Of a stretch of 64,000 nucleotides of DNA, positions 8,841-16,701 are shown in pieces; position 1 is the stretch's first letter, and each line of letters opens with the position of its first letter. The translations under genes and the position numbers were made by a program. The notes below the pieces were generated by a model. That model was not told where the DNA came from, did not search any database, and saw only the letters and a program-made list of their open reading frames with translations. Origin of the DNA: M3007 sp031373665 (GTDB lineage Bacteria; Bacteroidota; Bacteroidia; Chitinophagales; Saprospiraceae); NCBI GenBank assembly GCA_031373665.1, contig JANMMZ010000022.1, positions 3,162 to 67,161 of the forward strand. The letters are read 5' to 3'.

Positions 8841-10379
8841 ATGAAACAAATCATAATTACCTTACTAATACTTTTTCTTTCTTATCACATTTCAGCCCAA
8901 CCCGGCTTCAGCAAAACCATCCTATACCCCGATTCCAAATCCTGTACCATCGCTGCTGTCACTGTGGATCAAGATACGATTGTTTGCTACGGTGGCTTGT
9001 ATGGAACCGTAGAGCAAAAATGGGGCGTTTACTTGTCCAAATTTGATTCTCTGGGTAATTTTTTGCAGATTACCACTGATTTTGATAGTCTCTATGAACA
9101 AACAGTTAATCCCTACTCGCAGATTCTCCGTACCTCCGATGGTGGCTATATAGGGGTAGGCTCACAAGGAATAGGCAACAAGACGGCTGCTTACAAGTTT
9201 TCGCATACTGGGGAGTTGGAGTGGACACATTTTTATCGAGAGTGGTACTTTCAGGTTGTTGTGACCCATGGCGTTCAAGAACTATCGGATGGATATCTCT
9301 GTTTGGGTCGGTATGCGTATGATTACGACAACAGCTCATTTACTATGAAACTATCAAAAACTGGTGAGTTGATTTGGTTTAGTACGGAGGTTAGTGTTCT
9401 TGCATATAATGATTTAGGGCTGTGCAGATCAGTCAAAAAAGGCCAAAATTTTCTCGTGGGTGGTGGATTAGATCCGATTAGTGAGCCTTATTGGAGTAAA
9501 ACAAGATTATTTGAAGTGAATACAGAAGGTCAGTTAATGTGGGAATGGTATAGTGAAGAATCTGAAAAAGAAAGAGGAGCCGTAAGTATTGTGTCAAGCC
9601 CTGGGAGCAATGTCATTTACTCAAGCACTAGACGGTTTCTTAATCCCTTAAATGGATATAGTGTTAAAATTATTATGCGGTGTTTAAATACAGAGACAGG
9701 TAATACCATTTGGAAAAAAGAACTGCCTTCCTTTGATTTGGATGTTGCCGATGCTGGCCTCTTCCACATGCTTCCTACTCCTGATGGTAGTGGCTTCGAT
9801 GCGATCGGTTATCACCAGCATTGGTATGATGGTTTCGTGATTCAAGGTGTTTTGGCTCGCTTCGACTGGTATGGAAACCTGAAGTGGCAGCGGTACGATA
9901 CGGTGCATGTGGATAATGCCCTGATAGTGAGTGACAATAAATTATACAATATGGCCCATTTGTCTTCTGGCTCTATCGTAGGCGTAGGCGAAATTAGGAG
10001 GAGTGATCCTTATACCCACCTAGAAGGCTGGCTCATCAAATGGAGTGCCAATGGATGCTTGGAAGCGGGCTACTGCGCCACCGTCAGTACCCATGAAGAC
10101 CTATCGGGCGACAAGAGTGGATGGAAAAACTGGGAAATATACCCCAATCCGGCCTCGGATCATACCTGGTTATATCCTCCAGAAGGGTTGTTTTTTAAGC
10201 ATGTGCAGGTGGATATTCTGGATAGTTCGGGCAAAGTGGCACAAAGCCTATCGTATGAGCCATCAAACAATGACGCATATAAAATTCCAGTACATACATT
10301 GACCAATGGTTTGTACTTTTACCGAATCATTGGTGATGGGGCTGTCCAAAAATCGGGTCGGTTTGTGGTGATGAGATGA
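8841..10379 (+). CDS. Secreted protein with T9SS C-terminal sorting domain
   Basis: 512 residues. A signal peptide covers about 1-19 (MKQIIITLLILFLSYHISA). The middle part has repeated segments with GGYIGVGSQG, DGYLCLGRYAY and LVGGGLDP, of the kind found in beta-propeller-like secreted proteins with no assigned enzyme activity. The last 80 residues are a type A sorting domain: IYPNPASDHTWL, VQVDILDSSGKV, and LTNGLYFYRIIGDG ending in GRFVVMR. It should cross the outer membrane by type IX secretion and stay on the surface or be released. It is a single gene with its own promoter. Its role is unknown. Confidence 0.88.
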   Translation: MKQIIITLLILFLSYHISAQPGFSKTILYPDSKSCTIAAVTVDQDTIVCYGGLYGTVEQKWGVYLSKFDSLGNFLQITTDFDSLYEQTVNPYSQILRTSDGGYIGVGSQGIGNKTAAYKFSHTGELEWTHFYREWYFQVVVTHGVQELSDGYLCLGRYAYDYDNSSFTMKLSKTGELIWFSTEVSVLAYNDLGLCRSVKKGQNFLVGGGLDPISEPYWSKTRLFEVNTEGQLMWEWYSEESEKERGAVSIVSSPGSNVIYSSTRRFLNPLNGYSVKIIMRCLNTETGNTIWKKELPSFDLDVADAGLFHMLPTPDGSGFDAIGYHQHWYDGFVIQGVLARFDWYGNLKWQRYDTVHVDNALIVSDNKLYNMAHLSSGSIVGVGEIRRSDPYTHLEGWLIKWSANGCLEAGYCATVSTHEDLSGDKSGWKNWEIYPNPASDHTWLYPPEGLFFKHVQVDILDSSGKVAQSLSYEPSNNDAYKIPVHTLTNGLYFYRIIGDGAVQKSGRFVVMR

Positions 10380-10388
10380 GGCGGTACA

Positions 10389-11795
10389 CTACCCCCGCAA
10401 CTCCAACAAAGCCACATTTTCAATATGATGCGTATGCGGAAACATATCAACTGGCCTAACTTTCAGCACCGTATATTTTTCAGAAAGCCACTGCAAGTCG
10501 CGTGCTTGGGTGGCTGGATTACAACTCACATAAACGATGCGCGGAGCGGCCAGGTCGAGTAAAAATCGGACGGCTTTCTCGTGCATACCTGCTCGAGGTG
10601 GATCTGTGATGACCACATCTGGTTTCCCGTGAAGGGTTGCAAATTCGGGAGAAAGCACATTTTTGACATCTCCAGCGTAAAAAATAGCGTTTTCTATCCC
10701 GTTGATCCGTTTGTTTTCTTCCGCATCGGCTATGGCTTCCGGTATTTCTTCTATCCCCACCACCTGTTTGCAGTGCTTGGCCAAGTACAGTGCAATACTG
10801 CCCGTTCCAGTATATAAATCATATACATTTTCAGTGCCCGTGAGTCCTGCAAATTCGGCAGTGATATCGTACAAATTTTTCCCTTGTCGCGAATTGGTCT
10901 GAAAAAAAGACTTGGGCCCAATCATATATTTCAGGTCTCCAAGTTGCTCCGTGACAAAACCTGGGCCTCGCCAAACGATCATTTTTTGATCAAAAACAGT
11001 ATCATTTAGTTTGGTATTGACACAATATAAGATGGTATGAATACCGGGACAACGCGTATCCAAAGCCTCTAAAAAGGCATCAATGGCCTCTTGGTTGGGT
11101 TCAGCAAAACTAAACAACAGCATGGTTTCGCCAGTGGTGGTCAACCTGACCATCAGCGTACGCAAAAAACCCGTATGCTTGCGCAAATCATAGTAATGAA
11201 GTCCTTGTTCCTTAGCGATGGCTCGGCAAGTATTTCTGATCTCATTGGAAGGCTCCGACTGAAGCCAGCAATGGTCTATGTCAATGATTTTATCGAAATA
11301 ACCAGCCTTGTGAAACCCTACGCCTTGGATACCATCAGCCTCGTGCGGCTCTTGCATTTGTTCTTTGGTGAGCCATTTTTTATTACTGAATCCAAATTCC
11401 AATTTGTTCCGATAATACGTGGTATCCGGTGCGCCCAAAATCGGCAAAAACTCTCCGATCTCTACCTTCCCGATTCGAATCAAAGCATCTTCCACCACCT
11501 GTTGTTTGTGTTTCAACTGTGACGAATAATCAAGGTTTTGCCATTTGCAGCCTCCACATATATCAAAATGCTTGCAAAAAGCCTCAATACGCTCGGGAGA
11601 AGGCGTGATAATTCGCTCCACCGTGCCTTCGGCAAAACCGCCTTTTTTCTTTTGCACAAAAACGTCCACCACATCGCCCGGTACGGCACCATCCACAAAA
11701 ACGGTCATGCCTTCACTGGTTCGGCCTACGCCTTTTCCCCTATCCGCTATACCGTGGATACTCACTTCTGGTATTACAAAATGTTTCCTTCCCAT
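10389..11795 (-). CDS. rlmD: 23S rRNA (uracil-C5)-methyltransferase, RlmD family
   Basis: 468 residues, in the RumA/TrmA family that methylates uracil C5 in RNA with SAM. An N-terminal TRAM RNA-binding domain covers about 1-60. Cysteines of the Fe-S cluster are in FCKHFDICGGCKWQN. The SAM site is DLYTGTGSIALYLA, and the catalytic region is ITDPPRAGMH followed by the nucleophile in YVSCNPATQARDL. All key residues are present. Family paralogues differ in target, so the exact position methylated is inferred. It is a single gene, convergent with the T9SS cargo gene (9 bp apart), with a -7 box at 11816-11823. Confidence 0.9.
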   Translation of the reverse strand: MGRKHFVIPEVSIHGIADRGKGVGRTSEGMTVFVDGAVPGDVVDVFVQKKKGGFAEGTVERIITPSPERIEAFCKHFDICGGCKWQNLDYSSQLKHKQQVVEDALIRIGKVEIGEFLPILGAPDTTYYRNKLEFGFSNKKWLTKEQMQEPHEADGIQGVGFHKAGYFDKIIDIDHCWLQSEPSNEIRNTCRAIAKEQGLHYYDLRKHTGFLRTLMVRLTTTGETMLLFSFAEPNQEAIDAFLEALDTRCPGIHTILYCVNTKLNDTVFDQKMIVWRGPGFVTEQLGDLKYMIGPKSFFQTNSRQGKNLYDITAEFAGLTGTENVYDLYTGTGSIALYLAKHCKQVVGIEEIPEAIADAEENKRINGIENAIFYAGDVKNVLSPEFATLHGKPDVVITDPPRAGMHEKAVRFLLDLAAPRIVYVSCNPATQARDLQWLSEKYTVLKVRPVDMFPHTHHIENVALLELRG

Positions 11796-11815
11796 GTTTT
11801 TTTAAAATAAAGCCG

Positions 11816-11823
11816 CAAAGGTA
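11816..11823 (-). promoter_or_regulatory. -7 box of rlmD
   Basis: TACCTTTG on the minus strand, a perfect TAnnTTTG match, 20 bp before the ATG at 11795. Confidence 0.6.
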
Positions 11824-11860
11824 GCCTTAAAATTATTAATTCTACTTTGAAACAGTTTCC

Positions 11861-11868
11861 TACCTTTA
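11861..11868 (+). promoter_or_regulatory. Probable -7 box of the SDR-lipB-recX operon
   Basis: TACCTTTA differs from TAnnTTTG only in the last base and lies just upstream of the ATG at 11873. It is weaker evidence than the perfect boxes elsewhere in the window. Confidence 0.4.
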
Positions 11869-11872
11869 CACC

Positions 11873-12646
11873 ATGTTTGTATCCGATCTTTTCTCAGGTA
11901 AATCCGTCTTAGTAACTGGAGGCGGTAGCGGCATTGGTTTCGCCATTGCCCGCCATTTTTTGCAATGCGGCGCAGAAGTATTCATCGCTTCGCGCAAAAA
12001 AGAACGCTTAGACGTGGCATTGCCCCAACTCGAAGTCTATGGCAAAGTACACGCCTTGCCTTTGGACATACGAGAGCCCGCCATGATCGAGGAAATAGCT
12101 GATTATATTTTTGAAAAAACAGGGCGACTCGACCACCTCATCAACAATGCGGGCGGCCAGTTTCCGAGTGCAGCGGAAGACATCACCCACAAAGGTTGGG
12201 ATGCCGTCATTCGTAATAATTTGAGTGGCACTTGGTATGTGACCCAAGCCATGGCCAAAAGGTTCTTTTTTGAACAAAAGCACGGCGTAGTTGTGAACAT
12301 TGTGGTGAATAATTTTCGGGGTATCCCCGGTATGGTTCATACTGGTGCTGCAAGGGCTGGAGTGAGCAACATGACCCAAACCTTGGCCGTAGAGTGGGCT
12401 TCTAGGGGTATTCGCCTCAATTGTATAGCACCGGGCATCATTCAAAGCAGTGGATTAGAAAATTACCCGCCCGAACTAACCAAGGATGTGGCTCGTATAA
12501 TACCCATGAAGCGGTTGGGCACAGTAGATGAAATAGCGGCATTGGCTCTATTTTTGTGCAGCCCTCTGGCTGGTTATATGACTGGTGATACCATTTACGC
12601 CGATGGTGGATCAAGGCTTTGGGGTGATATTTGGCAAATTGAATAA
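11873..12646 (+). CDS. SDR-family enoyl-CoA reductase-like oxidoreductase
   Basis: 257 residues, a classical-size short-chain dehydrogenase. The NAD(P)-binding motif GGGSGIG is near residue 17, followed by ASRKKERL, INNAGGQFPS and, late, GGSRLWGD. Where most SDRs have the catalytic YxxxK, this protein has VHTGAARAGVSNMTQTLA. That matches the peroxisomal trans-2-enoyl-CoA reductase / 2,4-dienoyl-CoA reductase branch, which also lacks the usual Tyr-Lys pair. A role in reducing unsaturated fatty acyl-CoA is therefore likely. It is first in a tight operon with lipB (9-bp gap) and recX, a grouping with no clear pathway logic. Confidence 0.85.
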   Translation: MFVSDLFSGKSVLVTGGGSGIGFAIARHFLQCGAEVFIASRKKERLDVALPQLEVYGKVHALPLDIREPAMIEEIADYIFEKTGRLDHLINNAGGQFPSAAEDITHKGWDAVIRNNLSGTWYVTQAMAKRFFFEQKHGVVVNIVVNNFRGIPGMVHTGAARAGVSNMTQTLAVEWASRGIRLNCIAPGIIQSSGLENYPPELTKDVARIIPMKRLGTVDEIAALALFLCSPLAGYMTGDTIYADGGSRLWGDIWQIE

Positions 12647-12655
12647 GATCATTCC

Positions 12656-13420
12656 TTGATTTTGGATACTAAAACTGTTACTTACGAAAATCTGGGTCTG
12701 ATCCGCTACCAAGAGGCTTGGGATTATCAGACGGCGGCACACAAAGCCTTGACCGAACATAAAATGCGGAACAAGCACTTAGACCCCGGCACCTATCCAC
12801 AGGAACACCGCCTTTTGCTCGTGGAGCATCCCCCCGTTTATACCTTGGGGCGGAGTGGATCATTGGACAATCTCTTGATTTCTGCTTCCGAAATGGAGGC
12901 TAGGGGCATTGATTACTTTTCGATCAATCGAGGTGGCGATGTCACGTTCCACGGGCCCGGCCAAATCGTGGGTTATCCGATCTTGGATTTGGAATGCTTT
13001 TACCGCGATGTACACCGGTATGTACGAGATATAGAAGAAGTGATCATTCGCACGCTGGCCGATTGTAAGATTGTATCAGGGCGAATCAATGGATATACGG
13101 GGGTGTGGCTTCCGCCCGATCCTACCAAAGGCACCGACGACTTTTGGAATAAACACCGTAAGATTTGCGCCATTGGCGTACACATCAGTCGTTGGGTCAC
13201 CTTGCACGGTTGGGCTTTCAATATCAATACGCCTTTAGAGTATTTCGATCATATGATCCCCTGCGGCATAGATGAAGCCGATAAAACGGTCACCTCCCTC
13301 TCAAAAGAATTGGACAATCTGGTGGATATGGAGTCCATCCGCCAATTGATCGTTCACCATTTTTCAGATGTCTTTGATTGTAAAATCCATGTTCAAGAAA
13401 AAACTACTTCCCAAAGATAA
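12656..13420 (+). CDS. lipB: Lipoyl(octanoyl) transferase
   Basis: 254 residues. It moves octanoyl groups from acyl carrier protein to lipoyl domains, the first step of lipoate synthesis. Conserved parts are LLLVEHPPVYTLGRSG, NRGGDVTFHGPGQIVGYPIL, the catalytic lysine in KICAIGVHISRW and the acyl-accepting cysteine in MIPCGI. The start is TTG at 12656; no ATG fits before the conserved YENLGLIRYQEAWDYQ, which begins about ten residues in. The gene lies 9 bp after the SDR gene and overlaps recX. lipA is not in the window. Confidence 0.93.
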   Translation: MILDTKTVTYENLGLIRYQEAWDYQTAAHKALTEHKMRNKHLDPGTYPQEHRLLLVEHPPVYTLGRSGSLDNLLISASEMEARGIDYFSINRGGDVTFHGPGQIVGYPILDLECFYRDVHRYVRDIEEVIIRTLADCKIVSGRINGYTGVWLPPDPTKGTDDFWNKHRKICAIGVHISRWVTLHGWAFNINTPLEYFDHMIPCGIDEADKTVTSLSKELDNLVDMESIRQLIVHHFSDVFDCKIHVQEKTTSQR

Positions 13421-13874
13421 AGTATTCACGGTAGATGAGGTGCTGGTCAAAACAGAAAGTTTCTGTGCCTATCGCGAACGTTGCCCCAAAGAAGTGCGGG
13501 CGCGAATCGCCGAACTGGGTATTCGAGGAACGGAGGCCGAACAAATATATCGGTCATTGGAGGAAGATGGGTACGTCAACGAGACCCGATTTGCATTGGC
13601 TTATGCTGGGGGCAAATTCAGGATGAACCACTGGGGCAAGGTTCGTATCAGAATAGAGTTGAGAATGCGCCATATAGATCACTCGATTATAGAGGAGGCA
13701 TTGGACAGTATTGATGAAGAAACGTACTTGGAAACCTTGGAGCAGTTGGTGGTCAAGAAAAAAGAACATTACAAAGCCGATGAGCACCCAAATATGAAAG
13801 CGGCAGCCGCTTTAATCCGTTCCGGATTTGAACCAAACTTGGTTTTTGAAATGGTCAAAGAAAACCCATTTTAG
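13389..13874 (+). CDS. recX: RecX-family regulatory protein
   Basis: 161 residues from the ATG at 13389 (an in-frame ATG at 13368 would add seven). It is mostly helical with the RecX three-helix repeats: ARIAELGIRGTEAEQIYRSL, EDGYVNETRFALAYAGGKF, and later RSGFEPNLVFEMVKE. RecX proteins bind RecA filaments and limit recombinase activity. The gene overlaps the end of lipB by 32 bp (53 bp with the earlier start), so translation is probably coupled. recA is not in the window. The final codons are followed by the upstream region of the peptide gene at 14047. Confidence 0.85.
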   Translation: MFKKKLLPKDKVFTVDEVLVKTESFCAYRERCPKEVRARIAELGIRGTEAEQIYRSLEEDGYVNETRFALAYAGGKFRMNHWGKVRIRIELRMRHIDHSIIEEALDSIDEETYLETLEQLVVKKKEHYKADEHPNMKAAAALIRSGFEPNLVFEMVKENPF

Positions 13875-13929
13875 ACCAACGTACAGAAATATTCGATTTT
13901 CAACTTGTTTTTTTCGATTAAAAATCGCC

Positions 13930-13949
13930 CTCAGAAACCTGACTTATCC
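13930..13949 (+). promoter_or_regulatory. Shared 20-bp upstream element, copy 1
   Basis: CTCAGAAACCTGACTTATCC, identical base for base to 15908-15927 upstream of the LytTR gene. It starts exactly 55 bp before the -7 box at 13985, as the other copy does. It includes the left half of an imperfect inverted repeat (ACTT...AAGT). This is a probable regulator-binding site; the neighbouring LytTR protein is the obvious candidate. Confidence 0.7.
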
Positions 13950-13984
13950 AAAAAGTTGTCAGGACCAGTGTTTGGCTGTGTGGT

Positions 13985-14008
13985 TATATTTGCTGTACAT
14001 TTATGTAC
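13985..14008 (+). promoter_or_regulatory. -7 box and start-site palindrome of the peptide gene
   Basis: TATATTTG at 13985-13992 is a perfect -7 box. It is followed at 13995-14008 by the palindrome GTACAT-TT-ATGTAC, which would sit over the transcription start. No good -33 TTTG is found at the usual distance, which fits a promoter that needs an activator at the 20-bp element upstream. Confidence 0.6.
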
Positions 14009-14046
14009 TAATCCAACTATTTTTTTATCACCAAATCTTTCTTCGT

Positions 14047-14244
14047 ATGGCAAAGGAAAAAATTAAACTCAGCGATCTCAAGGTACAAAGTTCGGTAACA
14101 TCACTGAACAACGAACAATTAGGTCAGGTAAAGGGCGGACTATACACCATTCGTGGTCGCCGCTTCAACCACATCGTGCGGTGGACTGCCGTGGATACCC
14201 GCACACAAACGGACGAGTCAAATACTACGCCCGGCCAAGGTTAG
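14047..14244 (+). CDS. Pinensin-like double-glycine leader peptide precursor, cysteine-free core
   Basis: 65 residues from the ATG at 14047. The frame is open further upstream to 13828, but that would run through recX and the promoter. Residues 1-31 look like a leader: KIKLSDLKVQSSVTSL followed by VKGG, the pattern of Bacteroidota pinensin-type lanthipeptide precursors and double-glycine secretion leaders. Cleavage after Gly31 would release a 34-residue core beginning LYTIRGRRFNHIVRW. The core has seven Thr and one Ser but no Cys, so lanthionine rings cannot form. No LanB, LanC, LanM, C39 peptidase or ABC exporter is nearby. It is a single gene with its own promoter and a hairpin behind it. 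The gene looks real; whether the product is an antimicrobial, a signal or a relic is open. Confidence 0.75.
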   Translation: MAKEKIKLSDLKVQSSVTSLNNEQLGQVKGGLYTIRGRRFNHIVRWTAVDTRTQTDESNTTPGQG

Positions 14245-14281
14245 TAACGATGAAATAATAACTGTTCTTTTCATCGTTACT
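14243..14281. terminator. Hairpin between the convergent peptide and TPR-like genes
   Basis: Perfect 12-bp arms AGTAACGATGAA (14243-14254) and TTCATCGTTACT (14270-14281) with a 15-base loop. It starts at the peptide's stop codon and ends 5 bp before the stop of the opposing gene. It probably ends both transcripts, although the T-rich stretch is short. The loop plus part of both arms (14248-14271) recurs exactly, inverted, at 46708-46731. Confidence 0.65.
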
Positions 14282-14286
14282 TAGTC

Positions 14287-15816
14287 CTACTTTTTAAAGG
14301 CATTCTGTACTGTTTCTGCAAACGTTTTATTCATCAATTTACTGTTTATCCAGGCATTGAGGTCAAACGTTTGCAGCAGTATTTTCGCCGAACCTTTCAA
14401 TGCTGGGCCGGCTAAATCATCTTTTATTTTTTTGAAAATCGGTATCTGCGCCCTCGCACTTGGCTGTTTGGTTAAGTCATTGATACCCTGTAAAAGTCGC
14501 TCTTCGATGTCGTAGAAGCGATTTTTCTTTTTTAAGAACCGGGTGGTATTGCGCAAAATTGATTCCAATAGCATGAAGTTTCCCATCTCAAAATGAAGGA
14601 TGGCGAGCATAATATGCGCCACACTTTGGAGGTCTTCCCGCTCTACCGATCGGGGCTGATTGAGCCACTGATTGAGGTAGTCCAAAGCCGTATCGTAGTC
14701 GCCACAACCAAAGCAAATGAAGACATATTGATAGTAAAAACTAAAGGTTTCGTAGTCTTGTGGATCGAAGCCAGCAGCCTCATCTTGACAACGCTGCATC
14801 TCCACGCGCGCTTCTTCAAAACGCCCTGTATAGGTGTACAAAGCGAATAAATTAGAGTAATACTGGCGGTGTATTTTTCGCCTATCATCTTCTGTAATTG
14901 GCCTCAAATCGCGCAATTTATGCAAACAAACCTCCACTTCATCGTATTTTTGCGTCATTCCACACGACAAAATCAAATTGCTTAAACCCGCAATGTAATC
15001 AGAAATGCTCTCTCGCAAAAAGTGCGGCCGCGACTCTATCAGTTCGATCATTTGTTTCCCCGATTCATAGAACTGGATCGGCTCTGATGCCGCATAGTAA
15101 TAGAGGTTGAGTGTTCTCAAATAATATACCCTTGCACGGTGCGACATAGCCTGATGTATGTCCTCAAAATCGTGGCTATCAATGAGTTTTTTCAACTGCT
15201 GCAATCGGTCTTCGCCCCTGAATTGGGCTTCTTTTTTAATGGTCGTATAAACCTTAAAAAAAGCCATCCGATAGGTGGCGATATTACGAAGCAGATCCAA
15301 GGCATGGGATTCTTCATAATGCCATTGATCCATTTTCTTTTGTAGGTGATCCACATCCATGCGGCTGTACGCCAACTGCTTTTCCCAATACACGACATCT
15401 AGCAAATAGGAGAACATTTCAAATTGCTCAGCCAGTCGCCTTGCTTTATGTAGTTGCTCCATACAATCATCATAATGCCCCCGTTTAAACAATACTGCCA
15501 CACCTTGTAATATTTGGTTGAGACGGGTATTGACAGATTGTTGCTCATCAAAACTTTGGAGGCATTTAAGTATCAAGTCATACAGATAAGCCTTCAGTTC
15601 AGAATACTTCTTCCCAGTTACGATTTCATCTTTATAAACCCGCTTTATGACTTTGACTTCATTGAACTTACGGGTAGCATCCAAGGCTTCAAACAATTGC
15701 AGGTACTTACTGTCACGCTCAGTTTTTCCCCTGATATAGATACTAAAATACCGTTTCTCCGCCGCCGTGAGGCTTCGGATCAATCGGTATAACTTATCGG
15801 AAGGAGTTTTTGCCAT
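14287..15816 (-). CDS. Helical TPR-like cytoplasmic protein
   Basis: 509 residues, almost wholly helical, with no signal peptide or membrane segment. The N-terminus (KLYRLIRSLTAAEKRYFSIY) is typical of a Bacteroidota family of unknown function. The rest has TPR-like helix pairs, for example YTYTGRFEEARVEMQRCQDE, FICFGCGDYDTALDYLNQWL and MLAILHFEMGNFMLLESILR. Such repeats usually bind proteins or peptides. It is transcribed away from the LytTR gene and towards the peptide gene. The decayed gene at 16702 belongs to a related family, so the LytTR gene is flanked by two such proteins. No clear -7 box was found for it. The fold is fairly sure; the function is not. Confidence 0.8.
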   Translation of the reverse strand: MAKTPSDKLYRLIRSLTAAEKRYFSIYIRGKTERDSKYLQLFEALDATRKFNEVKVIKRVYKDEIVTGKKYSELKAYLYDLILKCLQSFDEQQSVNTRLNQILQGVAVLFKRGHYDDCMEQLHKARRLAEQFEMFSYLLDVVYWEKQLAYSRMDVDHLQKKMDQWHYEESHALDLLRNIATYRMAFFKVYTTIKKEAQFRGEDRLQQLKKLIDSHDFEDIHQAMSHRARVYYLRTLNLYYYAASEPIQFYESGKQMIELIESRPHFLRESISDYIAGLSNLILSCGMTQKYDEVEVCLHKLRDLRPITEDDRRKIHRQYYSNLFALYTYTGRFEEARVEMQRCQDEAAGFDPQDYETFSFYYQYVFICFGCGDYDTALDYLNQWLNQPRSVEREDLQSVAHIMLAILHFEMGNFMLLESILRNTTRFLKKKNRFYDIEERLLQGINDLTKQPSARAQIPIFKKIKDDLAGPALKGSAKILLQTFDLNAWINSKLMNKTFAETVQNAFKK

Positions 15817-15907
15817 TGTTTGTTATTGAATACTGGTAATTGGTTGCTTATAGATTTAGAAGCACAAAATTGTAAGATTTTTATCATTTTACCAAATACA
15901 TTTTATT

Positions 15908-15927
15908 CTCAGAAACCTGACTTATCC
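15908..15927 (+). promoter_or_regulatory. Shared 20-bp upstream element, copy 2
   Basis: CTCAGAAACCTGACTTATCC, identical to 13930-13949. Here the following bases complete a better palindrome, ACTTAT-CCT-ATAAGT (15920-15934). The element starts 55 bp before the -7 box at 15963. It lies between the divergent TPR-like and LytTR genes, so it could act on both. Confidence 0.7.
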
Positions 15928-15937
15928 TATAAGTTGG

Positions 15938-15970
15938 TTTGCAGGGGTGATGCCGGTACATGCACCTTTG
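15938..15970 (+). promoter_or_regulatory. Promoter of the LytTR gene
   Basis: TTTG at 15938-15941 and CACCTTTG at 15963-15970 are 21 bp apart. The -7 box has one mismatch to TAnnTTTG. The leader to the ATG at 16034 would be about 55-60 nt. Confidence 0.5.
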
Positions 15971-16033
15971 TATCAACAAAACAAACGACACACAATAAAA
16001 CAATTATCGTTCATCTATTAATCATTCCTAATT

Positions 16034-16504
16034 ATGCTAAACGCTGTCTCTATCCACCGCCATGTTGGCACCGATGCTCCTGAAACTAGCATTGGCCCGG
16101 CTCGATCCATCGCCCTCAATCAGGAAAAGAATATTGTGGCAAAACCCCATTTCCCCAATCAACATAAACAAGGGAAAATAGCATTGCCCACGATGGAAGG
16201 ATTGATTTTTGAAAAAATTAAACACATCGCTTACTTGGAAGCAAGCGGGAATTACACCGTGCTGCACTTTATAGATAAGCGTCAAACCTTGGTTTGTAAA
16301 ACACTCCGCGAAGTGGAGTCTATGCTACCCGAAGATGGATTTACCCGGATCCACCGCTCACACAGCATTCATTTGAAGCATTTGAAAAAGTATGTAAAAG
16401 GTAAAGGCGGCCATGTCATGCTCCAAAATGGAGTACTGCTGTCTGTTTCGACCGGACAAAAAGATTTTTTTATGGAACACCTCCGCCAGTATTATGGTTG
16501 TTAG
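16034..16504 (+). CDS. Stand-alone LytTR-type DNA-binding regulator
   Basis: 156 residues. The first 45 or so look unstructured. From about residue 50 onward the sequence is a LytTR DNA-binding domain: LPTMEGLIFEKIKHIAYLEA, SGNYTVLHF, KTLREVESMLPEDGFTRIHR, SHSIHLKHLKKYVKGKGGHV, and a LSVSTGQKDFFMEHL end. There is no receiver domain, so it does not answer to a histidine kinase by phosphorylation. Activity may be set by its own level or by a partner protein. It carries the same 20-bp upstream element as the peptide gene, which suggests autoregulation and joint control. The start is ATG; no other in-frame start fits better. Confidence 0.88.
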   Translation: MLNAVSIHRHVGTDAPETSIGPARSIALNQEKNIVAKPHFPNQHKQGKIALPTMEGLIFEKIKHIAYLEASGNYTVLHFIDKRQTLVCKTLREVESMLPEDGFTRIHRSHSIHLKHLKKYVKGKGGHVMLQNGVLLSVSTGQKDFFMEHLRQYYGC

Positions 16505-16630
16505 GTAAGTACTTAGAACAGATACAATCAGTACCATGAATAAGGCCCAGAAAACAATCATTAGCACCATGCTTCCCCAAAAGAGTCTATTAAACACAGT
16601 AAGGGTTTGGTTTGGCGTCGAACGCAGCAA

Positions 16631-16664
16631 TTTGTGTTCGGCGCTATTTTTTTAGATACCTTTG
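16631..16664 (+). promoter_or_regulatory. Promoter of the decayed TPR-like gene
   Basis: TTTG at 16631-16634 and a perfect TACCTTTG -7 box at 16657-16664, 22 bp apart. The promoter is intact although the gene behind it is broken. Confidence 0.6.
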
Positions 16665-16701
16665 CCTTATCTAACTCATATGATAGGCTATTAATCAAGG
16701 C

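Noticed and set aside
13828..14046. Longer version of the peptide gene starting at 13828
   Set aside because: It would run through the end of recX, the 20-bp element and the -7 box. The ATG at 14047 starts the recognisable leader.
14243..14281. The hairpin behind the peptide gene as a CRISPR or attachment site
   Set aside because: There is a single inverted repeat, with no spacer array and no integrase nearby.
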